This document shows positions 54,824 to 62,840 of a DNA stretch of 64,000 nt, piece after piece; within the stretch, counting starts at the first letter, position 1, and the number at the start of each line of letters is the position of its first letter. Position numbers and translations under genes: made by a program. The stretch is taken from contig NZ_FUWH01000008.1 of assembly GCF_900167075.1 (NCBI RefSeq), forward strand, positions 124,001-188,000. Reading direction: 5' to 3'. The notes beneath the pieces are model-generated. The model worked only from the letters and a program-made list of their open reading frames with translations, ran no database searches and was not told where the DNA came from. The stretch comes from Sediminibacterium ginsengisoli (GTDB taxonomy: Bacteria > Bacteroidota > Bacteroidia > Chitinophagales > Chitinophagaceae).

Positions 54824-56359
54824 ATGACAGAAAAGATACTCATCCTCGATTTCGGTAGCCAGTACACCCAGTTAATTGCCCGTGCCGTAAGGGAAGCCAA
54901 TGTTTATTGTGAGATCATCCCTTACCACAAGCCATTTACCTTTGAACCAGGCCTGAAGGGCATTATCCTCAGCGGCTCTCCTTTCAGTGTAAATGAAGAA
55001 AAAGCACCTACGGTGGATATCCCCGCTTTCGTGCAGCAATTACCGGTATTGGGCGTATGCTACGGTGCACAGCTCACGGCAAAGGAATTCGGAGGACGGG
55101 TGGACAAATCCAATAAACGGGAATACGGGCGCGCCAGGATGCAGAAACAGAAAGAAGATGTGCTGCTGAACAATATCACCGATGGCTCGCAGGTATGGAT
55201 GAGCCACAGCGACTCGATCGTTGCCCTGCCCGACGGATTTGAGATCCTCGCAACAACCGAAAGCATTCCCGTAGCGGCTTTCCGTAAAATGACCACTGAC
55301 ACCTGTCCTTTATACGGTTTACAATTTCACCCGGAAGTATATCATTCAACAGAAGGCAAAAAGATCCTGAAAAATTTCCTGGTTGATATCTGCGGCTGTT
55401 CGCAGAGCTGGACACCGGCTTCTTTTGTAAATGAAACCGTAGCACAGCTGAAACAACAGATCGGCGATGCACATGTGATCATGGCGCTCAGCGGCGGTGT
55501 AGACAGTACAGTAGCCGCCACCCTTATCAGCAGGGCAATCGGCGACAGGCTTCACGGTATCTTCGTAGACAACGGCGTACTGCGCAAAGATGAGTTTGAA
55601 CAGGTACTGGAAACCTACCGTAATATTGGCCTGAATGTGGAAGGTATCGACGCCAAACAACTGTTCTACAGCGAATTGAAAGACAAAACCGACCCTGAGG
55701 CCAAAAGAAAAGTGATCGGCAGGTTATTTATCGATGTATTCCAGGAAGAAGCGCAGAAAGTGAGCGGCGTGAAATTCCTCGGCCAGGGAACCATCTATCC
55801 TGATGTGATCGAGAGCGTAAGTGTACACGGCCCTTCGCAGACGATCAAATCGCACCACAATGTAGGCGGTCTTCCCGATACCATGCATCTCGAACTGGTA
55901 GAACCATTACGTTACCTGTTCAAGGATGAAGTAAGAAAAGTAGGGCTGGAACTGGGTATACCTGCGGATATGATCAACAGGCATCCTTTCCCCGGCCCAG
56001 GCCTCGCCATCCGTATCCTCGGCGAAGTAACCGAAGAAAAAGTAGCCCTGCTGCAACAGGCAGACCAGATCTATATTGAAGGTCTGAAAAAACACGGCCT
56101 CTATACTTCGGTATGGCAGGCAGGCACCATCCTGCTTCCAGTTAAAAGCGTGGGTGTAATGGGTGATGAACGTACCTATGAATTTACAGTAGCACTCAGG
56201 GCCGTAACATCGGTAGATGGAATGACCGCAGACTGGGCGCATCTTCCTTATGAATTCCTGGCAGATATTTCAAATGAGATCATCAATAATGTAAGAGGCA
56301 TCAACAGGGTTGTATACGATATCAGCAGCAAGCCTCCTGCAACGATTGAGTGGGAATAA
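54824..56359 (+). CDS. guaA: GMP synthase (glutamine-hydrolysing)
   Basis: 511 residues. Amidates XMP to GMP. GATase1 domain: Cys79 in [10 protein letters not shown] and the His/Glu pair in [12 protein letters not shown]-loop ATPase [20 protein letters not shown] (about 218-237); C-terminal dimerisation domain with [16 protein letters not shown] and ending KPPATIEWE. Domain order and length are standard. The next gene starts 43 bp later. Confidence 0.97.
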   Translation: MTEKILILDFGSQYTQLIARAVREANVYCEIIPYHKPFTFEPGLKGIILSGSPFSVNEEKAPTVDIPAFVQQLPVLGVCYGAQLTAKEFGGRVDKSNKREYGRARMQKQKEDVLLNNITDGSQVWMSHSDSIVALPDGFEILATTESIPVAAFRKMTTDTCPLYGLQFHPEVYHSTEGKKILKNFLVDICGCSQSWTPASFVNETVAQLKQQIGDAHVIMALSGGVDSTVAATLISRAIGDRLHGIFVDNGVLRKDEFEQVLETYRNIGLNVEGIDAKQLFYSELKDKTDPEAKRKVIGRLFIDVFQEEAQKVSGVKFLGQGTIYPDVIESVSVHGPSQTIKSHHNVGGLPDTMHLELVEPLRYLFKDEVRKVGLELGIPADMINRHPFPGPGLAIRILGEVTEEKVALLQQADQIYIEGLKKHGLYTSVWQAGTILLPVKSVGVMGDERTYEFTVALRAVTSVDGMTADWAHLPYEFLADISNEIINNVRGINRVVYDISSKPPATIEWE

Positions 56360-56402
56360 GACAGGCATCATATTTGCCGTTGATTGTTCAATATCTGAAA
56401 TT

Positions 56403-57581
56403 ATGAGGCATACCCGTACCCTATTACTGCTTTGCTGTTTACTGCTGCCCTTTATTGTTCTGAAAGCACAGCAGCCTCAGACCGCAAAGCTGAAAGTAGC
56501 CGTATTTGCACCGGTGTACCTGGATTCTGTTTTTACCGGCGATACTTTCAGACCGGCAAACAGCAACAGCCTGCCGCGTTATATGCTTCCCGGTCTCGAT
56601 TTCTACAACGGCGTGATGCTCGCCATCGATTCCCTTAATACGGAACAGGTGCCGGTGCAGGTGCTTTTCTATGACACCAAGAGTGCCACCGTACCACTGG
56701 AGAACATGCTGGAATCGCCTGAGATGAACGGTACTTCCCTCATCATCGCGTCTTTCAATGCACGCAATGAAGTAAAACCTGTTGCCGATTATGCACTCAG
56801 GAACAATATCCCGCTGTTATCATCCACTTATCCCAACGATGGCGGCGTGGAAGGCAATCCTTTCTTTGTATTGCTGAACCCCACACTGCGCACGCATTGC
56901 GAGGGTTTGTACAGATACCTGCAACGTATCTATCCAACGAGCAGCATGGTCATGTTCCGCAAAAAAGGAGCAGCAGAAGATATGATCCAGTCGATCTTCG
57001 GAGAAATGGCCCGCAACACGCAGGGCGTTCCGTTAAAGATCAAAACCGTTGAATTACCCGACAGTTTTACTACGGCCCAGGTTACCGGTTATCTCGACAG
57101 TAACCGCCAGAATATCGTGATCTGCGGTTCGCTCAATGAAACATTCGGCCTCAGTCTCACACGCTCTCTGAACGAAGCCAGGAGCAGCTATCGTTCAATT
57201 GCGGCAGGCATGCCTACATGGGATGCGCTGAAAGACATCGACAAAGGCATCGAGATCATTTATTCAACACCTTATAATTACCTGCGCACCGATAAGGAAG
57301 GCCTTTCTTTCACAACAAAATACCGCAACCGGTATGCAGGCAGACCAAGCGATATGGCATTCAAGGGGTTTGAGTCGATGTACCATTTCACGAAGCTGCT
57401 GGTAAAGCACCAGTCGGCACTGATCAATAATCTTTCCGACAATTCATTCAAACTCTTCAACGAATTCAATGTACAGCCGGTAAGGATCAGCGCAGCCAAC
57501 CCCATGCCCGCTTATCTTGAAAACAAGAAATTGTATTTTGTGCGTAAGATAGACGGGCAGATTAAATCCGTAAGTCCATAG
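56403..57581 (+). CDS. Exported periplasmic-binding-fold protein (type 1)
   Basis: 393 residues from ATG 56403 (MRHTRTLLLLCCLLLPFIVL, then KAQ), a signal peptide; the frame from 56310 overlaps guaA. The mature chain has a class I periplasmic-binding / LivJ-receptor-like fold: LKVAVFAPVYLDSVFTG, YNGVMLAIDSLN, IIASFNARNEVKPVADYALR, NIPLLSSTYPNDGG, MAFKGFESMYHFTKLL. No ABC permease or ATPase genes are adjacent, and this uncoupled form is frequent in Bacteroidota, sometimes within LysM-amino-acid-binding proteins. Ligand unknown. Confidence 0.75.
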   Translation: MRHTRTLLLLCCLLLPFIVLKAQQPQTAKLKVAVFAPVYLDSVFTGDTFRPANSNSLPRYMLPGLDFYNGVMLAIDSLNTEQVPVQVLFYDTKSATVPLENMLESPEMNGTSLIIASFNARNEVKPVADYALRNNIPLLSSTYPNDGGVEGNPFFVLLNPTLRTHCEGLYRYLQRIYPTSSMVMFRKKGAAEDMIQSIFGEMARNTQGVPLKIKTVELPDSFTTAQVTGYLDSNRQNIVICGSLNETFGLSLTRSLNEARSSYRSIAAGMPTWDALKDIDKGIEIIYSTPYNYLRTDKEGLSFTTKYRNRYAGRPSDMAFKGFESMYHFTKLLVKHQSALINNLSDNSFKLFNEFNVQPVRISAANPMPAYLENKKLYFVRKIDGQIKSVSP

Positions 57582-57658
57582 TACTGCGGAATGATTTTTT
57601 CATACCCTATCTTTAATGCAATCACAACAGGTTGTATGCAAAAGCTGCACAGCAAGGA

Positions 57659-60139
57659 ATGCGCAAGAAAAAGACAAACGTTACGGGCAAAGGTCTGCAG
57701 GTCATAGAAGAGTGGCTGGCAGGTAAAGGGCTGCATCCTTTCCTTTTTCAGGAACAGGCCTGGAAAGAGATCATCAAAGGCAACAGCGGTCTTGTGAATG
57801 CGCCAACCGGCTGTGGTAAAACATATTCTGTTTTCCTCGGTGCCATCATCAACTTCATCAACGCATATCCTGATGATTACCTGAAAAAAAAGAACAATGG
57901 TCTGTATTTGCTGTGGATCACGCCATTGCGTGCGCTGGCAAAAGACATCGCCCGTGCCATGGAAGAAGTGATCGGCGAATTAGGCATGCAGTGGCGCATC
58001 GGTATCCGTAACGGCGACACTGATACATCCGAAAGACAGAAACAAAAAAGGAATATGCCGGAAGTGCTCATCATCACACCGGAAAGCCTGCACCTGTTTC
58101 TTGCACAGAAAGACTACCCTGCGCTTTTTAAAACACTGCAGCTGGTAGTGGCCGATGAATGGCATGAACTGATGGGCAGTAAAAGAGGGGTACTGGTAGA
58201 GCTTGCCGTAAACAGGATCTCGCATGTTGTACCTGATTTGTCGGTATGGGGCATCAGCGCAACCATCGGCAATCTTGAAGAAGCACGAGATGTACTGCTG
58301 GCATCCATCAACAGGAAAGCCGTTACTATCCGCGCTAAAATGGATAAACGTATCGAGATCAGGTCTATTCTTCCGGATGAGATCGAGAAGTATCCCTGGG
58401 CCGGTCACCTCGGCATTAAACTCGCTGAAAAAGTCCTGCCCATTATCGAACAAAGCAATACCACGCTCATCTTTATCAATACAAGAGGAATGAGCGAACG
58501 CTGGTACCAGACGCTGCTGAATATTGCACCGGAACTTGCCGGGGCAATTGCGCTGCACCACGGCAGTATTGAGCAGGAACTGAGGTTATGGGTGGAAGAA
58601 GCATTGCATACGCAGAAACTGAAAGCGGTTGTGTGCACAGCGAGTCTCGATCTTGGCGTGGATTTCAGACCAGTTGACACAGTGATACAGGTAGGCTCAC
58701 CCAAAGGTGTGGCACGTTTCCTGCAGCGTGCCGGGCGAAGCGGACACAGACCCGGAGAAACAAGCCGTATCTGGTTCCTGCCCACCCATTCACTTGAACT
58801 GGTGGAAGCAGCAGCTTTAAAGCGGGCCATTAAAGAAGATCTGATCGAGAGCCGCGAACCGATGCTGCGCTGTTTCGATGTATTGCTGCAATACGTGTGT
58901 ACACTTGCCATCGGCGAAGGATTCAGGCCGGAAGCGCTTTTCAATGAGATCAAAAAAACACATTGTTTCGCTTCTGTAACAGAAGACGAATGGCGCGAGA
59001 TCATGTTCACACTCACCGAAGGCGGCAATGCCCTGCAGCAATATGATGAGTTCAGGAAGGTAGAGCGCGGGGAAGACGGCATTTACCGCATCAGGAACAA
59101 ACGCATCGCCATGCGCCACAGGATGCATATAGGCACCATCGTAAGCGACGCAATGATGAAGGTGAAACTCATGAACGGTAAATACATCGGCGTTATAGAA
59201 GAATGGTTCATCAGCCGCATGCAACCCGGAACCGTGTTCACCCTTGCGGGCAGAAACCTCGAACTGGTAGGCATTAAAGAAATGACCGCCATGACAAGGA
59301 TCTCCAAGTCGCAGAAATCGATCGTACCAAGCTGGATGGGAGGCCGTATGCCGCTTTCCGCCAATTTAGGCCTGATGCTACGGCAGACATTCGATGACGC
59401 GTTCACCAAAAAATCGGGCGAGACCGAACTCAGGGCCCTGCTGCCCCTTTTCGAATTACAGGAGCGACTTTCGCATATTCCCAAAGCAACGGAGTTGCTC
59501 ATCGAGCATATTGAAACCAAAGACGGTTTCCATCTTTTTGTTTATCCTTTCGAGGGCAGGCTGGTGCACGAAGCCATGGCTGCATTACTGGCCTATCGCA
59601 TCAGCCGCATTGTTCCCATTACATTCTCCATCGCCATGAATGATTATGGATTCGAGCTGTTAAGCGACCAGCCCATTCCTGTAGATGATGCGAATGTGCA
59701 TGAATTGTTCACCACCGGAAATCTCCTCTCCGATATCCAGCGCAGTGTGAACTCCGTGGAAATGGCCAAACGCAAATTCCGTGATATTGCGGTGATCGGC
59801 GGACTCGTTTTCCAGGGCTTCCCGGGCGAGCAGGTAAAAGCCAGGCATCTTCAGTCTTCGGCATCGCTGCTTTTTAAAGTGTTCAGCGAATACGATCCGG
59901 GCAATCTGCTCATGCGGCAGGCTTACCAGGAAGTGCTGGACCAGCAGATGGAAGAAGTACGCCTGCGTGAAGCATTACAGCGGATAGAGCAAAGTACCAT
60001 CACCATTACGTTTCCCCGGCAGCTGACGCCATTCTGTTTCCCCATCAAGGTAGACAGTCTGCGGGAAAATGTTTCTTCAGAAAAACTCGAAGACCGCATT
60101 GCACGTATGCAACAGCAACTGGAACGTTCTGTTAAATAA
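57659..60139 (+). CDS. Lhr-like DEXH-box helicase (ligase-associated DNA damage response type)
   Basis: 826 residues from ATG 57659; a TTG at 57632 would add nine residues. SF2 helicase with Walker A NAPTGCGKTYSVF (TGCGKT 50-55), DEWH box (166-169), ISATIGN motif III, helicase-C motifs with QRAGRSGHRPG, then the long C-terminal region of Lhr-core proteins (winged helix, Lhr-specific beta part). In many bacteria it is encoded beside an ATP-dependent DNA ligase, an MBL-fold exonuclease and PdeM; here only PdeM follows. Confidence 0.92.
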   Translation: MRKKKTNVTGKGLQVIEEWLAGKGLHPFLFQEQAWKEIIKGNSGLVNAPTGCGKTYSVFLGAIINFINAYPDDYLKKKNNGLYLLWITPLRALAKDIARAMEEVIGELGMQWRIGIRNGDTDTSERQKQKRNMPEVLIITPESLHLFLAQKDYPALFKTLQLVVADEWHELMGSKRGVLVELAVNRISHVVPDLSVWGISATIGNLEEARDVLLASINRKAVTIRAKMDKRIEIRSILPDEIEKYPWAGHLGIKLAEKVLPIIEQSNTTLIFINTRGMSERWYQTLLNIAPELAGAIALHHGSIEQELRLWVEEALHTQKLKAVVCTASLDLGVDFRPVDTVIQVGSPKGVARFLQRAGRSGHRPGETSRIWFLPTHSLELVEAAALKRAIKEDLIESREPMLRCFDVLLQYVCTLAIGEGFRPEALFNEIKKTHCFASVTEDEWREIMFTLTEGGNALQQYDEFRKVERGEDGIYRIRNKRIAMRHRMHIGTIVSDAMMKVKLMNGKYIGVIEEWFISRMQPGTVFTLAGRNLELVGIKEMTAMTRISKSQKSIVPSWMGGRMPLSANLGLMLRQTFDDAFTKKSGETELRALLPLFELQERLSHIPKATELLIEHIETKDGFHLFVYPFEGRLVHEAMAALLAYRISRIVPITFSIAMNDYGFELLSDQPIPVDDANVHELFTTGNLLSDIQRSVNSVEMAKRKFRDIAVIGGLVFQGFPGEQVKARHLQSSASLLFKVFSEYDPGNLLMRQAYQEVLDQQMEEVRLREALQRIEQSTITITFPRQLTPFCFPIKVDSLRENVSSEKLEDRIARMQQQLERSVK

Positions 60140-60141
60140 CT

Positions 60142-60179
60142 ATAACTTTTGGAAAGTTTCAGAACTTTCCAAAAGTTAT
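60142..60179. promoter_or_regulatory. 17-bp perfect palindrome overlapping the pdeM promoter
   Basis: Arms ATAACTTTTGGAAAGTT (60142-60158) and AACTTTCCAAAAGTTAT (60163-60179) with spacer TCAG. There is no U-run after it, and it overlaps the -7 box at 60177-60184, so an operator is more likely than a terminator. Confidence 0.6.
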
Positions 60180-60184
60180 CTTTG
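60177..60184 (+). promoter_or_regulatory. -7 box TATCTTTG of pdeM
   Basis: Exact TAnnTTTG, 7 bp before ATG 60192; its first three bases lie in the palindrome arm. Confidence 0.6.
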
Positions 60185-60191
60185 CAGCAGC

Positions 60192-60851
60192 ATGACAGCA
60201 CCGATTCCACACATTATCAATAAACATACTTTCTGGCTCTCACCTGCCCGAATTGCTTACTGGGAAACGCAGCAGGCACTGGTTGTTTCCGATCTTCATT
60301 TCGGCAAAACAGGGCATTTCCGCAAGCACGGCATAGCTGTACCGCAGGGTGTTTTCAGGGAAGACATGCAACGGCTCATGCACCAGGTGATGCACTTCCG
60401 GCCCAGGCAGGTCATTGCAGTGGGCGATCTGTTTCACAGTAAGGAAAATAAGGAAATAGATCTTTTCATGAAATGGCGCATGGATATCCAAGATGTTGAA
60501 TTCCGGCTTGTGGAAGGAAACCACGATATACTCTCTGCCGATCATTACAAACGTCTCGGCATTACTGTTCACAAAGACTGTTACCAGGTAGATGATATAG
60601 CTTTTGTGCACGACCCGGCCGCCTGCAGTACGGATGAAAATGTATATACTATTTCCGGGCATTTACATCCCGGCATACTGATATCAGGATTGGCAAAACA
60701 GCAATTACGTTTCCCTTGTTTTTATTTCGGGAAGAACCTCGCTGTATTGCCGGCCTTCAGCGATTTCTCAGGCCTTTCGCTGATAGATCCCTGCACGAGC
60801 GATGATGTATATGCGATCGTTAACCAATCACTCATCAAGATCGCATGCTGA
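60192..60851 (+). CDS. pdeM: Ligase-associated DNA damage response endonuclease PdeM
   Basis: 219 residues from ATG 60192. Calcineurin-like metallophosphoesterase with all five metal motifs: VVSDLHFGKTGHFRKHG, VGDLFHS, VEGNHDI, and YTISGHLHPG. The longer frame from 60069 overlaps the helicase and crosses the palindrome. Its stop overlaps the next start (ATGCTGA), implying coupling. Partner of Lhr-like helicase in repair in other phyla. Confidence 0.92.
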   Translation: MTAPIPHIINKHTFWLSPARIAYWETQQALVVSDLHFGKTGHFRKHGIAVPQGVFREDMQRLMHQVMHFRPRQVIAVGDLFHSKENKEIDLFMKWRMDIQDVEFRLVEGNHDILSADHYKRLGITVHKDCYQVDDIAFVHDPAACSTDENVYTISGHLHPGILISGLAKQQLRFPCFYFGKNLAVLPAFSDFSGLSLIDPCTSDDVYAIVNQSLIKIAC

Positions 60852-61747
60852 AGATCGCCTACGATCCGATCTACGCACACCCGTTGCCGGAAGGGCACCG
60901 GTTTCCCATGCTCAAATACGAATTGATTCCCGGGCAGCTGCTGCATGAAGGAACGATCGATGCCGCTAACCTGTTCGCCCCGCAACCCTGCGCAAGGGAA
61001 ACCGTATTATGGACGCATGATGAAGTTTACCTCGATAAATTACAACAGCAGACCTTAAGCGCAGCAGAACAGCGTCGGATCGGGTTCCCGCAATCGCCGG
61101 AACTTACCCTGCGTGAACTCACTTTGGTGCAGGGCACGATCGATTGTTGTAAGGCAGCGCTGGACCACGGGGTTTCACTCAATGTTGCGGGGGGCACACA
61201 CCATGCATTTGCAGATCGCGGCGAAGGCTTCTGCCTGCTGAACGATATGGCTGTGGCCGCCAATTATCTGCTGCATCAGCAACTCGCAAAGAAAATCCTG
61301 ATCATCGATCTGGATGTACACCAGGGCAATGGAACAGCCAGCATTTTCAGCAAAGAGGAACGTGTTTATACGTTTAGCATGCACGGCGAGCACAACTACC
61401 CTTTTCATAAAGAAAAATCAGATCTCGATATCGGGTTGAAGGACGGTACCGGTGAAACAGCCTATCTCTCTGTTCTAGCTGCAACACTCCCGCAACTGAT
61501 CAGCGAAGTGAACCCGGATTTTGCTTTTTATCTTTCCGGCGTTGACATTCTCGATACAGATAAATTCGGCAAACTGAAAGTGTCTGTGGCAGGATGTATG
61601 GAAAGAGACCGGATTGTTTTTACCGAGCTCATCAAACATCATATTCCTGTAACAGTGGCAATGGGTGGCGGGTATTCTCCCGATGTAAGAACCATCGTAG
61701 AGGCACACTGTAACACCTTCCGTCTGGCAGCATCACTTTACAGGTAA
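60845..61747 (+). CDS. Histone-deacetylase-fold protein (class II/AcuC-like)
   Basis: 300 residues of the arginase/HDAC fold. Zinc and charge-relay motifs are present: GGTHHAFADRGEGFCLLND (His-His pair), IIDLDVHQGNGTASIF (Asp, His ligands), SGVDILDTDKFGKLKVS (Asp ligand) and VAMGGGYSPDV. Bacterial members deacetylate polyamines, acetoin-pathway proteins or other lysines; the substrate is unknown. The 7-bp overlap with pdeM shows they are co-translated, which is not a standard association known to me and may hint at a role near DNA repair, though chance operon fusion is equally possible. Its 3' end overlaps the convergent kinase gene by 10 bp. Confidence 0.9.
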   Translation: MLKIAYDPIYAHPLPEGHRFPMLKYELIPGQLLHEGTIDAANLFAPQPCARETVLWTHDEVYLDKLQQQTLSAAEQRRIGFPQSPELTLRELTLVQGTIDCCKAALDHGVSLNVAGGTHHAFADRGEGFCLLNDMAVAANYLLHQQLAKKILIIDLDVHQGNGTASIFSKEERVYTFSMHGEHNYPFHKEKSDLDIGLKDGTGETAYLSVLAATLPQLISEVNPDFAFYLSGVDILDTDKFGKLKVSVAGCMERDRIVFTELIKHHIPVTVAMGGGYSPDVRTIVEAHCNTFRLAASLYR

Positions 61748-62787
61748 TCAGCCACTATCGACTGCAGCGCGTCTTCTTCTTCCTGCAATAATTGCAGCAG
61801 CCTGATCTGGTTCAATGCCCGGTTGTAATTATGATCTTCGTAACGTGTAGTGTAATAACGATCGTTCTGCAGGTAGTCTGCCAGGAAACGCAATGCCTGC
61901 ATATAGATCATAAACTGACCGGCATATACAAAACATGCTTTTTCTGCCGCGCTTAGCTCATCCCTCATCTCTTCAAGATAACCCTGCACAATGGCGCGGA
62001 AAATATCTTTACGAACCTGTACAAGCGAAAGAGCAGTTTCATCCTCTCCCGCCGGCGAAAGATAAGTACGCATCATATCACCCACATCGCTGATGAAATA
62101 CCCGGGCATAACAGTATCAAGGTCGATTACGCAGATGGCTTTATCATCTGCATCGAATAACACATTGCTGATCTTGGTATCATGATGTGTAACCCGCTTG
62201 CGGAAGGATGGATTGCTGATGATGTCTGCAAAAAATGTTTCCAGCTTGCGCTGTGCCTGCAGGTAAGTGATCGCATCTAAACTTTTCTTTTTCCTGTCGC
62301 CATTGCCGGTTTCAACAGCCTGCTCAAATTGTTTGTAACGCAGCGACAGATTATGAAAATCGGGCAGGGTTTCCTTTAATGAACCCATGTTAAAACCTGA
62401 CAACATTTTCGTGAACATACCAAACTGCTTTGCCGCTTCATAAGCCTGTGCAGCATGCTGTACAACATCTATACTCCGCGATCCGGCTACAAAAGGGAAA
62501 AGCCGGTAACAATGCCCGGCTTCATCAGTTACAAGACCGGAACCACTCAATGCTGCAACAGGAAGAACGAAGAAATAATCCGGTGCATGATCAGCCAGGT
62601 ATTCACCGATCGCTGCAATATTGAACGCAATTTTTTCAGGCTGGCTGAAGACTGACGTATTCACCCGTTGCAGGATATACACTTCCTCACCTGCGGTCAC
62701 TTTCCAGGTATGGTTGATCAGACCGCTTCCATATGGCGTTATAACGAACGTTCGTTCGGGAAAATAAGCGTTCAAAACAGGATCCAT
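61738..62787 (-). CDS. Aminoglycoside-phosphotransferase-fold kinase (N-acetylhexosamine-kinase-like)
   Basis: 349 residues of the APH/choline-kinase fold. N-lobe motif YGSGLINHTWKVTAGEEVYI (Gly loop and ATP-site Lys region), catalytic loop VTHHDTKISNVLFD with the Asp/Asn pair, and DFG-equivalent VIDLDTVMPGYFISDVGDMMRTY. This subgroup resembles NahK-type sugar-1-kinases rather than antibiotic kinases. It is divergent from a heparinase-family gene, consistent with a sugar or glycan catabolism locus, but the substrate is inferred only from family. Confidence 0.85.
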   Translation of the reverse strand: MDPVLNAYFPERTFVITPYGSGLINHTWKVTAGEEVYILQRVNTSVFSQPEKIAFNIAAIGEYLADHAPDYFFVLPVAALSGSGLVTDEAGHCYRLFPFVAGSRSIDVVQHAAQAYEAAKQFGMFTKMLSGFNMGSLKETLPDFHNLSLRYKQFEQAVETGNGDRKKKSLDAITYLQAQRKLETFFADIISNPSFRKRVTHHDTKISNVLFDADDKAICVIDLDTVMPGYFISDVGDMMRTYLSPAGEDETALSLVQVRKDIFRAIVQGYLEEMRDELSAAEKACFVYAGQFMIYMQALRFLADYLQNDRYYTTRYEDHNYNRALNQIRLLQLLQEEEDALQSIVADYL

Positions 62788-62791
62788 GATG

Positions 62792-62799
62792 CAAATCTA
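62792..62799 (-). promoter_or_regulatory. -7 box TAGATTTG of the sugar-kinase-like gene
   Basis: Exact TAnnTTTG on the minus strand, ending 4 bp before the ATG at 62787; suggests a leaderless transcript. Confidence 0.55.
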
Positions 62800-62840
62800 C
62801 AGCTCACATCAATTAACTTAGACCGGCAAAACAATCATCC

